Source: Bacillota bacterium (GTDB lineage Bacteria > Bacillota > Dethiobacteria > DTU022 > UBA8154). Taken from it: a stretch of DNA of 6,367 nucleotides. The stretch spans positions 3,554-9,920 of the forward strand of contig DLUO01000114.1 of NCBI GenBank assembly GCA_003444595.1, given 5' to 3'. The notes under the pieces are model-generated. The model ran no database searches. It had not been told where the DNA came from and saw only the letters and a list, made by a program, of their open reading frames with translations. Made by a program: the position numbers and the translations under genes. This document shows, piece after piece, positions 1-6,307 of the stretch; the stretch's first letter is position 1; every line of letters begins with the position of its first letter.

Positions 1-3000
1 TCCCGGTGCGCCATCCGGAGCGCCAGCCGAAGGACTGTCTTTTGCAGGTACTGCTTCCAGCTCTTGTTCAGCTCATAGGCTGCAGCGGCCTCCAGGTAAT
101 TGATTAAAACCGTATAGGAGAAAAGTTCCGATGCGGGAGATAGGGAGACCTCCCCGCCCTCCTGCTCGATCTTCCTGATGATTTCCTGATTGCAGCGGTC
201 ATCGAGGCGCACGTACCATTCGCCGCCGACCAGGATCAGCGGCCTTTTTTCCTGGGAGCGGGGCACCTGCGAAAATTTTTGGGCAGCCTCCTCCAGCAGG
301 CTCTCCATAGGCCGCCGGTGTTTCCCAGAAACCAGGCCCGGCAGGGAAAAACGGTAGTTTTCCAACATATGACAGAGCTTGACAGCATAATCTTCAAAGA
401 CAGCTTCACTTGCCCCCTGTACCAGTTCATACGGCCTTGTAGCGTGCAACATCTTGTAGAGGATGTCCATGGCCACCAGGCCGTCGTAAACCCCAAGAAC
501 AAAACTGGCACCGAACCTCTTAACAGCATCGTCATATTTAACGGAACAGATCCGGCGCTCACCAAACCCTGCCCTGTTGATAATCAGGGATTGTGCCGGG
601 GCATAAAGGCCATAGCGGCAAGGGCCACAGGCCCAGCCCTGGAAAAAGACGGTCTTTTCCAGATCCATTACATGGCCGTTTGTAAAAAGGTAATCCAGGA
701 AGTCCTGCACGTTCTGGATCAGCGGCAGGCATTCGTTCCCGTTTACATAGCGCCTGGCCAGGACCAGATCTCTGTCCTTGCTGCGCGGCAGAACTTCTGC
801 ATCTACGCCAAAGCTTTTAAAGATGGCCGCAAAAACCCGGGCATGGTAAGTGGGTTCCGGAATCAAGATTTTTTCCCATTCCGCATCTTTAATATTTTTA
901 GTGCGCGCCGAATAAAATTGCGGCAGGGAAAAGCTCTTTTTGGAACGGCAAGTGTTCTTGAAGGCCTCCAGTCGGGTAATCATCCCGGCCGGTGCCGTAT
1001 GTTCGTCCAGAGTGAGGCGCAGATATCCGGTCAACTCTCCCAGGAAATGGCGCAACATGGCGTTGGGGCCGCATTTGAAAGGATCCTGCAAAATGATGTA
1101 CATAAGCGGAAGCCCTGTTTTTACCGCCCGTTCATTTAAAAAGTTGACAAAAAAGACCGCGGAGAGCATTTTCTGCAACTGGATGGGGTAAATGTTGTCC
1201 ATGTGTTTAAAGAGTTCATCAAAGCTTTTTTGGAACTCTTCCCTGTCGCTGTCCAAAGCATCATCGCTGATTTCCCCCTCAAACCAGCCGTGCAGGTATT
1301 CGAGGATAAAGTCCTGCGGCAACGCCACCAGACCTCTCTGCCGGGCATAATGAAAGGAGCCCTTGGAGACAAAATCATCATACACAGTATAGGGACGCCC
1401 CAGGAAAACGGCGGTGACCAGCTCCCTGTAATTTTTTAGCTCCTCCATCACCTTTTGACTTTCCCTAACCATGGCGCGGCGGAAACCTTCCTGGGCCCTG
1501 TACGCCGCCTCCACGGCATTTTGGAGCTTTTCTTCAGTGTAATTCTCCCCCAGGATCTTTCTGGCCACCGGTTCCAACTGTCTTTTTATCCTTTCCCGGC
1601 CGTCTCTGTAATTGAGCTGGGCATAAAGAAGCCGGTCTTCAGCAAGGCCAAGGGAATTGGCAACCGTTCCCTTCAGGGTCTGGATCAGAGAGCAGGTAAA
1701 AGCCCGCGGCCACCCGGGAGCCCAGGGAAGGGGCTCCATATCGACAACGTCCGGAACGAAGATGAAGTCCGGTTGCTTCTCCATCAACTCCCCGTAATGA
1801 CCGACAAGGACTTCCATGGGATAACACATCTCCGCCCCGAGGTATCTTTTGCCCTTTTCCAGGGTCTGCTCCGATGTTCGGGCAGAGAGAACCGTTTCAG
1901 CTCCCAGTTCCCTGAAAAAGGCGGCCCAGAAAGGATATAGCTCAAAAAACATCCCGCTTCGGGAGATCCCTACCCGCGGTCCTCCTTTTACAGGCTCTCC
2001 TGCATACTGTCGAAAGAGAGCGTTGCGGCGCTCAATATAATCGGGCAGCTCGACTCCCCTTACCTTTTTGTCCAGCCCGGAATAGCGGCCGCAGCGGTCC
2101 CCGTAAAGGAAAGTGCTTCCGTCGGAAAACTTAATAACATCTAATGTGCAGTTGTGTTCATGCTCGCACTCAGCCGCGCATTTGCGTTTGCTTACCGTAA
2201 AGTCCTGCAAATTCTGCAGGCTACGAAAAGAAAAGTCGCCGGCCTGCCCCGACTGATGGAACATCCTGGCGATACAGGCGCTGCCGATGGCCCCGGAAAG
2301 CTCCGGATAAGGCGGTACAGTAATCTCCTTGCCACACTCCGCGGCAAAAGCACTGGCCAAAGCATGGTTCTTGGCCGTGGCCCCCGTGAAGATTATTTTC
2401 CCCTCCAGAGGCCTGCTTTCCACTGTCTTGCTGATATAATTGCGCGCCGAGGAATAGGCCAGGCTGGCCAGCTGGGAGGGCAACGGCAGCCCGCGAGAAG
2501 CGGCGGAAACCAGGGCCGTCTGGGAAAGAAGGGTGCAGATATCCCCCAGGTCAATGGCGTACTCGGCTTCAAAAGCCCTCCGGGAAAACTCCTCTTTGAT
2601 CTGCACCCCCAGCAACCCGGCCAAATTTTCCAGAAAAGTTCCCGTGCCGGCGGCGCAGACAGGATTCATGTTGTAATCATACAGGACGCCATCCTTTAAC
2701 TGCAGGAATTTGGAATCTTCTCCGCCGATTTCAATAATCGAAAGGATCCCCTCGTCACCGCAGAGGTACTTTACCCCTTCGGCCTGACAGGTGATCTCAT
2801 CCACGGCATACTCTGCGTTTAAGATCTTTTGCGATAGAAAACGACCGGAACCCGTGGTGCAGGCCACAATCGGCGCCTCCTGCAGCAGCCCGCCGTAACT
2901 TGTCTCCACTTCCTTCATCAGCTCCAAAACCTGCAGGGCCGGGCGCCCGGCGGTAGGGAGGTATATTCCCCCGATAAACTTCCCGTCGCTATCCAACAGG

Positions 3001-3977
3001 GCACACTTGGTAGAAACGGAACCGCAGTCCACACCAAGGTAAACTGTAGAAAGGTCATAGTCTTTCTGCAGCGGAGGAAAATCCATATACTTTACCTTGC
3101 CCGGTTTTAGAGGGGGCAAAGGATTATCCGGCACATAGCTCTGTCCTAAAAGATCATCCAGGTTCAACGCTCCGGTAGCAATAGGGGCAGAGCCCTGTGC
3201 CGCACCCAGTGCATTTATATATATATGTTCATCGGGAACAACCAGCTTCACAGAGTGCTCCCGGCAGTATTCCCCTATGTATTTCATTACCGCTTTATTG
3301 TTGGCCACGCCTCCCACAACGATTAAGGTTCGCCGGTTCTCGATCCTGTTCTGGGCTACACTGGTAATGACCATATCCGCCAGCGCTTTGGCCATACCGG
3401 CAGAAACGGCGCTCTGGGTTGCCCCTTCATTAATGGCATGGGTCATATCGGACTTGGCAAAAACAGCACAGCGACCTGAAATTTTAACGACGTTCTCCGC
3501 CTCCAAGGCAATCTCAGCCAACTCCTGGTCGTTAAAACCCATCCGGGTAGCCTGCTGGTACCAGAAAGCCCCGCTGCCTGCGGCACACTGGCCGTTGCGG
3601 TTAAAAAAAAGCACCGTACCGCCCGGCCCGATTTCCACATAATACATGTTTTCATGCCCCAGGGACAAAACGGCACAATCCTCCAGCTTCTCGAGATTCA
3701 GCCCCGCCTGCAGCGCCTCAATCTCCAGTAGGGGCTTGACCCCTACCTGCTTAGCAATAAGGTAAGCGTTGGCACCGGTTAATCCACAGTAAAGCGTATC
3801 TTCTCCTCTGTCATCCAAAAGCTGAAAAAGGCATTTTTGAGCGGCTTCGACGGGGCTTCCTCCAGTGGGCACTGTCACTTTTTTTACGTTTTTCCCATCT
3901 AGCAGGACCCCTTTTACGGCAAAAGTTCCCACATCCAAACCCAACCTGGGTAACCCCATATGTCCATTGCTGCTCAC
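1..3977 (-). CDS. Acyl-CoA dehydratase activase-related fusion protein (tandem BcrAD/BadFG + DUF2229 + HgdB-like), 3' end cut by window
   Basis: One open frame of 1,325 codons leaves the window without a stop. Residues 12-265 and about 312-570 are two BadF/BadG/BcrA/BcrD ATPase domains. Their phosphate motifs are LGLDVGT (D15, G17, T18, K22) and GVDCGSVSTK (315-324), and each has a cluster motif: CAAGSG at C131 with C170, and CAAGTG at C441 with C481. A Cys/His-rich linker (C600, C604, H606, H608, C610, C629) precedes a DUF2229-type region from about 669 (GAEMCYP, C718). An HgdB-like part follows (GRPY 860-863, FKCGPN C969, NECLP C1083, C1117-G-P-C1120). Activases of this superfamily use ATP to drive low-potential electrons from a [4Fe-4S] cluster into a dehydratase-type partner. 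Here both parts are fused, so ATP-driven electron transfer within one cytoplasmic chain is inferred; the substrate is unknown. GTG at 3977 is chosen because GAGGTGAT lies 8 bases upstream; ATG at codon 7 is an alternative. Perhaps 100 residues are missing, judged from the usual length of such fusions. Annotation as 2-hydroxyglutaryl-CoA dehydratase activator would be too specific. Confidence 0.93.
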   Translation of the reverse strand, partial: MSSNGHMGLPRLGLDVGTFAVKGVLLDGKNVKKVTVPTGGSPVEAAQKCLFQLLDDRGEDTLYCGLTGANAYLIAKQVGVKPLLEIEALQAGLNLEKLEDCAVLSLGHENMYYVEIGPGGTVLFFNRNGQCAAGSGAFWYQQATRMGFNDQELAEIALEAENVVKISGRCAVFAKSDMTHAINEGATQSAVSAGMAKALADMVITSVAQNRIENRRTLIVVGGVANNKAVMKYIGEYCREHSVKLVVPDEHIYINALGAAQGSAPIATGALNLDDLLGQSYVPDNPLPPLKPGKVKYMDFPPLQKDYDLSTVYLGVDCGSVSTKCALLDSDGKFIGGIYLPTAGRPALQVLELMKEVETSYGGLLQEAPIVACTTGSGRFLSQKILNAEYAVDEITCQAEGVKYLCGDEGILSIIEIGGEDSKFLQLKDGVLYDYNMNPVCAAGTGTFLENLAGLLGVQIKEEFSRRAFEAEYAIDLGDICTLLSQTALVSAASRGLPLPSQLASLAYSSARNYISKTVESRPLEGKIIFTGATAKNHALASAFAAECGKEITVPPYPELSGAIGSACIARMFHQSGQAGDFSFRSLQNLQDFTVSKRKCAAECEHEHNCTLDVIKFSDGSTFLYGDRCGRYSGLDKKVRGVELPDYIERRNALFRQYAGEPVKGGPRVGISRSGMFFELYPFWAAFFRELGAETVLSARTSEQTLEKGKRYLGAEMCYPMEVLVGHYGELMEKQPDFIFVPDVVDMEPLPWAPGWPRAFTCSLIQTLKGTVANSLGLAEDRLLYAQLNYRDGRERIKRQLEPVARKILGENYTEEKLQNAVEAAYRAQEGFRRAMVRESQKVMEELKNYRELVTAVFLGRPYTVYDDFVSKGSFHYARQRGLVALPQDFILEYLHGWFEGEISDDALDSDREEFQKSFDELFKHMDNIYPIQLQKMLSAVFFVNFLNERAVKTGLPLMYIILQDPFKCGPNAMLRHFLGELTGYLRLTLDEHTAPAGMITRLEAFKNTCRSKKSFSLPQFYSARTKNIKDAEWEKILIPEPTYHARVFAAIFKSFGVDAEVLPRSKDRDLVLARRYVNGNECLPLIQNVQDFLDYLFTNGHVMDLEKTVFFQGWACGPCRYGLYAPAQSLIINRAGFGERRICSVKYDDAVKRFGASFVLGVYDGLVAMDILYKMLHATRPYELVQGASEAVFEDYAVKLCHMLENYRFSLPGLVSGKHRRPMESLLEEAAQKFSQVPRSQEKRPLILVGGEWYVRLDDRCNQEIIRKIEQEGGEVSLSPASELFSYTVLINYLEAAAAYELNKSWKQYLQKTVLRLALRMAHR

Positions 3978-3985
3978 GACAGATC

Positions 3986-3993
3986 ATCACCTC
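3986..3993 (-). promoter_or_regulatory. Ribosome binding site of the activase-related gene
   Basis: GAGGTGAT on the minus strand matches the anti-Shine-Dalgarno complement and sits 8 bases before GTG at 3977. It decides for the GTG start. The ATG overlapping this site (3985-3987) is in another frame and does not lead to the conserved protein. Confidence 0.8.
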
Positions 3994-4041
3994 TTTATAC
4001 CTTGCAGTTGGTACCTTTCACTCAATCATTATCTTTATACC
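3992..4041 (-). repeat. 10-base direct repeat GGTATAAAGA spanning promoter -10 and leader
   Basis: GGTATAAAGA occurs on the minus strand at 4032-4041, covering the -10 box, and again at 3992-4001, touching the ribosome binding site. The two copies are exactly 40 bases apart. The pair could be an operator, a second weak -10 element, or chance in AT-rich leader sequence. The sequence alone cannot decide. Confidence 0.4.
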
Positions 4042-4063
4042 CTCTATTAGCCGCAGGTGTCAA
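4034..4063 (-). promoter_or_regulatory. Sigma-A type promoter of the activase-related gene
   Basis: A perfect -35 box TTGACA (4058-4063) and a -10 box TATAAA (4034-4039) are separated by 18 bases on the minus strand. AT-rich sequence lies just upstream of the -35 box. Transcription would begin near 4026-4028, giving a leader of about 50 bases before the GTG start. The promoter sits between the lgt terminator and the activase gene, so the big gene is probably a separate transcription unit. No operator can be named, but a 10-base repeat of the -10 region recurs in the leader. Confidence 0.7.
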
Positions 4064-4116
4064 GTAAAAATATGCTTAAATAGCAAAACCTGCAAAAGAT
4101 ACGGTCACAAGCAGAC

Positions 4117-4142
4117 AAAAAACCAGGGGTTTTAGCTCCTGG
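4117..4142 (-). terminator. Probable rho-independent terminator of the thiE-rnhA-lgt group
   Basis: On the minus strand CCAGG (4138-4142) pairs with CCTGG (4123-4127) around a 10-base loop, followed directly by six T residues (4117-4122). The hairpin overlaps the lgt stop codon (TAA, 4132-4134). The stem is only 5 bp, so termination may be incomplete and some transcripts could read into the activase gene. Confidence 0.45.
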
Positions 4143-4887
4143 CGTTCTTAACCTGCCATTTTTGCCAAAAAAGGACAGCAAGCCCGGCAATGATAAAGGG
4201 CAGCGCTACAAGCTGTGCCGGAGATAAAACCCAGAATACAGCTTCGCTAACCCGAAAAAACTCTACGACAAAACGGTAAAGGCCGTAAAGAATAAGGAAC
4301 CAGACAAAAATAAACCCGGGGAAAAAGCTGAATTTCCGCAGGTAGCGCAACAGAAAAAAGATCAGCAGAACTGAAGCCGAAGCGTACAGTTGGGTGGGAT
4401 GCCTGGGGTAACTGTCTATGGCGGGGAAAACCACTCCCCAGGGTGCGGAAGTTATATGCCCGTAACAGCAGCCGTTTAAAAAGCAGCCAATCCTGGTAAT
4501 GGCGTAACCAAGGGCAATAAAGGGCGACATGAAATCCAGATGTTTAAAAAAGGATATCCTCCGGTAATGAGTATAAATGAGACCGCCCAGCAGAGCAGCC
4601 AGAAGACCGCCATAGAAAGTCAGGCCTCCCTCACGAAAAGCAAAGACCTTCCACCAGGGCTCGCCGCTAAACTGCTGGTTCCAGTTTAATAAAACATAGG
4701 CAAAGCGGGAACCCAGCAGGGAGAGGATAATAACTATGATAAAGATTTCGTAGAGGTGGTCGGGGTTGATTCCTTCGGAGTCGGCTTCTTTCAATGCCCA
4801 GATGATGCCCACGGCAAAAGCCAAAAAAAGCATGGCTCCGTAAGCATAAAGCTCGAAACTGCCAATTTTTAGGATGATTGGATGCAT
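4132..4887 (-). CDS. lgt: Phosphatidylglycerol--prolipoprotein diacylglyceryl transferase
   Basis: This 251-residue membrane protein transfers diacylglycerol from phosphatidylglycerol to the lipobox cysteine of prolipoproteins, the first step of lipoprotein maturation, in the cytoplasmic membrane. It has about seven hydrophobic segments. The Lgt signature is clear: RIGCFLNGCCYG with R132 and N138, HPTQLY at 163-168, and YGLYRFVVEFFR at 201-212. R132 and R205 correspond to E. coli R143 and R239, and Y16 fits the essential N-terminal tyrosine. The loop reads GGLTFYGG, so Y92 replaces the histidine of E. coli (H103). This variant is seen, from memory, in some Clostridia. Length is near the short Firmicutes form. 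The ATG start has AAAGGAG 6 bases upstream. It lies 30 bases after rnhA and ends in a probable terminator, as last gene of the group. Confidence 0.95.
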   Translation of the reverse strand: MHPIILKIGSFELYAYGAMLFLAFAVGIIWALKEADSEGINPDHLYEIFIIVIILSLLGSRFAYVLLNWNQQFSGEPWWKVFAFREGGLTFYGGLLAALLGGLIYTHYRRISFFKHLDFMSPFIALGYAITRIGCFLNGCCYGHITSAPWGVVFPAIDSYPRHPTQLYASASVLLIFFLLRYLRKFSFFPGFIFVWFLILYGLYRFVVEFFRVSEAVFWVLSPAQLVALPFIIAGLAVLFWQKWQVKNARS

Positions 4888-4893
4888 GAGGAT

Positions 4894-4900
4894 CTCCTTT
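4894..4900 (-). promoter_or_regulatory. Ribosome binding site of lgt
   Basis: AAAGGAG on the minus strand lies 6 bases before the lgt ATG, in the 30-base gap after rnhA. No promoter fits in this gap, which supports co-transcription of the two genes. Confidence 0.8.
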
Positions 4901-4917
4901 CTGCCAGCGGCTCTGCG

Positions 4918-5361
4918 CTACAGAATTGAAGGAACAGCCTGGCGGGCCAGGAAATCGCAGCGGTTGTTACGCGGGTCGCTGTCGTGGCCTTTAACTTTGT
5001 TCCACTGGATAGTGTGCCGGCGGTTGAGTTTCAACAGTTCCTTCCATAAATCCTGGTTTTCTACAGGTTCATTATTTACAGTTTTCCAACCGTTCCTCTG
5101 CCACTTGTCCAGCCAGCCCTGCTTAAAGGCGTTGATTAGGTAGGCACTATCAGAATACAGCTTTACCCGGCAGGGCTCCTTTAAGCACTTTAAGGCCTCC
5201 ACCGCCGCCCTGAGCTCCATTTTCTGGTTGGTTGTATGCTTTTCTCCACCGGATATTTCCTTTTCGATGTCATTATAGAGCAAGAGGGCGGCCCAGCCCC
5301 CAGGGCCAGGATTACCGCTGCATGCTCCATCCGTGTAGATAATTACTTCTTTCATAAACAT
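4918..5361 (-). CDS. rnhA: Ribonuclease HI
   Basis: This enzyme cleaves the RNA strand of RNA-DNA hybrids in the cytoplasm, removing primers and R-loops. With the start chosen here it has 147 residues, close to the 155 of E. coli. The catalytic carboxylates are all present: YTDGACSGNPGPGGW gives D11, MELRA gives E49, YSDSAY gives D71, and D136 lies in NNRCDFLAR. The flexible-loop histidine is H126 in VKGHD. The basic handle region, W-rich (GWLDKWQRNGW), is present, so this is a classical type I enzyme. A TTG at 5367 is also open, but AGGAAG (5370-5375) would then be only 2 bases away; ATG at 5361 has an 8-base spacer and is preferred. An in-frame TGA lies just upstream, so no longer form exists. 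The gene sits between thiE and lgt, with 73- and 30-base gaps. Confidence 0.95.
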   Translation of the reverse strand: MFMKEVIIYTDGACSGNPGPGGWAALLLYNDIEKEISGGEKHTTNQKMELRAAVEALKCLKEPCRVKLYSDSAYLINAFKQGWLDKWQRNGWKTVNNEPVENQDLWKELLKLNRRHTIQWNKVKGHDSDPRNNRCDFLARQAVPSIL

Positions 5362-5369
5362 CGGCAAAA

Positions 5370-5387
5370 CTTCCTGTCATTCGGAAG
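5370..5387 (-). promoter_or_regulatory. rnhA ribosome binding site within a small hairpin
   Basis: AGGAAG (5370-5375) is the best-placed ribosome binding site for rnhA, 8 bases before ATG 5361. It lies in the 3' arm of a short inverted repeat, CTTCC (5383-5387) and GGAAG (5370-5374), with an 8-base loop. If formed in RNA the 5-bp stem would cover the site and lower translation; this is inference from pairing only. Confidence 0.4.
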
Positions 5388-5434
5388 AATACTGCCCCGG
5401 CCTCCTTCTGATAACACTTAACCGCAAAACTGCT

Positions 5435-6094
5435 TCAGTCTCCTTTTTTCCGGCGGTCAGCCGCAGCCTGTCTTACAATCCCGGCAATTTCCCCTGCCGC
5501 AGCAGCAATATCAGAAGCGGCAACCACGCTGGAAATCACCGCAACTCCTGCAGCTCCCGCCTCGATAACCAGTCGTGCGTTATCTGCAGTTATGCCGCCG
5601 ATCCCGACAACAGGTATGCTCACACCGCAACAAAGGTCAGCAAGAGCCTGCAGGCCGATGGGCTCCCCTGCATCCATTTTTGTCCCTGTCCTAAAGATTG
5701 CCCCTACTCCCAGGTAGGAGGCTCCCTGGGACTGTGCCGCAAGCGCCTCCTGCAGATTGCCCGCCGATACTCCCAGGATCATTCCCGGGGGCATAATGCG
5801 CCGTGCTGCTGTAAGCGGCAAGTCGTCCTGTCCCAGATGAACTCCGTCGGCCTCCACGGCGAGGGCTACGTCCAGGCGATCATTAACAATAAAGGCAACT
5901 CCCTTTTCCCTGGTAATTGCCCGCAGCTCTTCTGCAACGGCAAATAAATCTCTGGTGCTGATTTCCTTTTCCCGGAGCTGTATGCAGGTGGCACCACCGG
6001 CAATGGCCTTTTCCACTACCTCGCGGTGGGAGCGGCCGCGGGAAAGACGGCGATCCGTGATCACATAAAGGTTCAGATCAAAATCAGTGCGCAA
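5435..6094 (-). CDS. thiE: Thiamine-phosphate synthase
   Basis: This cytoplasmic enzyme joins hydroxymethylpyrimidine diphosphate and hydroxyethylthiazole phosphate to thiamine phosphate, late in vitamin B1 synthesis. The 219-residue TIM-barrel has the family motifs in order: LYVITDR (9-15), IQLREKE (38-44), FIVNDR (68-73), GVHLGQDD (84-91), GVSAG (108-112), FRTGTKMDA (134-142), and GIGGI (164-168) followed by GVAVISS (183-189). The phosphate-binding loop usually reads FPTxTKxDA, so R135 in place of proline is a small deviation. The start is TTG: AAGGTGAG lies 9 bases upstream, an in-frame TAA is two codons before it, and no later start keeps the first beta strand. No other thiamine gene and no TPP riboswitch is visible. 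It is followed by rnhA and lgt and probably heads that group. TenI-type paralogues resemble it, but the intact motifs favour ThiE. Confidence 0.9.
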   Translation of the reverse strand: MRTDFDLNLYVITDRRLSRGRSHREVVEKAIAGGATCIQLREKEISTRDLFAVAEELRAITREKGVAFIVNDRLDVALAVEADGVHLGQDDLPLTAARRIMPPGMILGVSAGNLQEALAAQSQGASYLGVGAIFRTGTKMDAGEPIGLQALADLCCGVSIPVVGIGGITADNARLVIEAGAAGVAVISSVVAASDIAAAAGEIAGIVRQAAADRRKKGD

Positions 6095-6103
6095 ATTTTA
6101 ACA

Positions 6104-6111
6104 CTCACCTT
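6104..6111 (-). promoter_or_regulatory. Ribosome binding site of thiE
   Basis: AAGGTGAG on the minus strand lies 9 bases before the TTG start of thiE. It supports the unusual start codon. No clear -35/-10 pair was found upstream of it, so the promoter of the group is unplaced. Confidence 0.65.
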
Positions 6112-6271
6112 ACAATCTTTAGAAAGAATGTCCCCTCGCCTAAAAAGTTCACGGTGAAGCGAAGGTTGGAGACTACTCTGCCGCCCACAAAAACGGATAA
6201 AATAGCCCCACTTAGAACCCGCTTCATGTCTCTCAGGGGTGGCGCAAGGTTGGAGCGAGCGGAATGTGCAG

Positions 6272-6307
6272 CTTGAGCCCGCAGGTTCAGAGAAGCGAGG
6301 GCTCGAG
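6272..6307 (+). repeat. Inverted repeat able to form a 9-bp hairpin
   Basis: CTTGAGCCC (6272-6280) pairs with GGGCTCGAG (6299-6307) around an 18-base loop. As plus-strand RNA all nine pairs form, one of them a U-G wobble; as minus-strand RNA that position becomes a C-A mismatch. The asymmetry hints that the plus strand would be the structured transcript. No T-run follows, so it is not a terminator. A smaller GCCC/GGGC hairpin follows at about 6311-6326. Confidence 0.4.

Noticed and set aside
279..1139. Plus-strand open frame of 286 codons
   Set aside because: It is antisense to the large activase gene, whose frame carries conserved motifs throughout. The antisense translation has no recognisable domain and no ribosome binding site was noted.
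2154..2699. Plus-strand open frame of 181 codons
   Set aside because: It is a shadow of the second ATPase domain and the Cys/His linker of the minus-strand gene. Its translation is basic and Gly/Arg-rich without family features.
3212..3228. TATATATA run as a promoter
   Set aside because: It encodes H-I-Y-I in the first ATPase domain, and no gene starts nearby in a suitable orientation.
1..3977. Possible frameshifts in the large gene, suggested by short open frames on both strands inside it
   Set aside because: Codon-by-codon reading from GTG 3977 stays open to the window edge in one frame and keeps family motifs from start to end. The gene simply has no stop inside the window.
6200..6240. 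TPP riboswitch upstream of thiE, suggested by CTGAGA on the minus strand
   Set aside because: The other conserved TPP element (a GAACCTGAT-type segment) does not follow it. A GAACCTG word exists but lies on the wrong side of CTGAGA.
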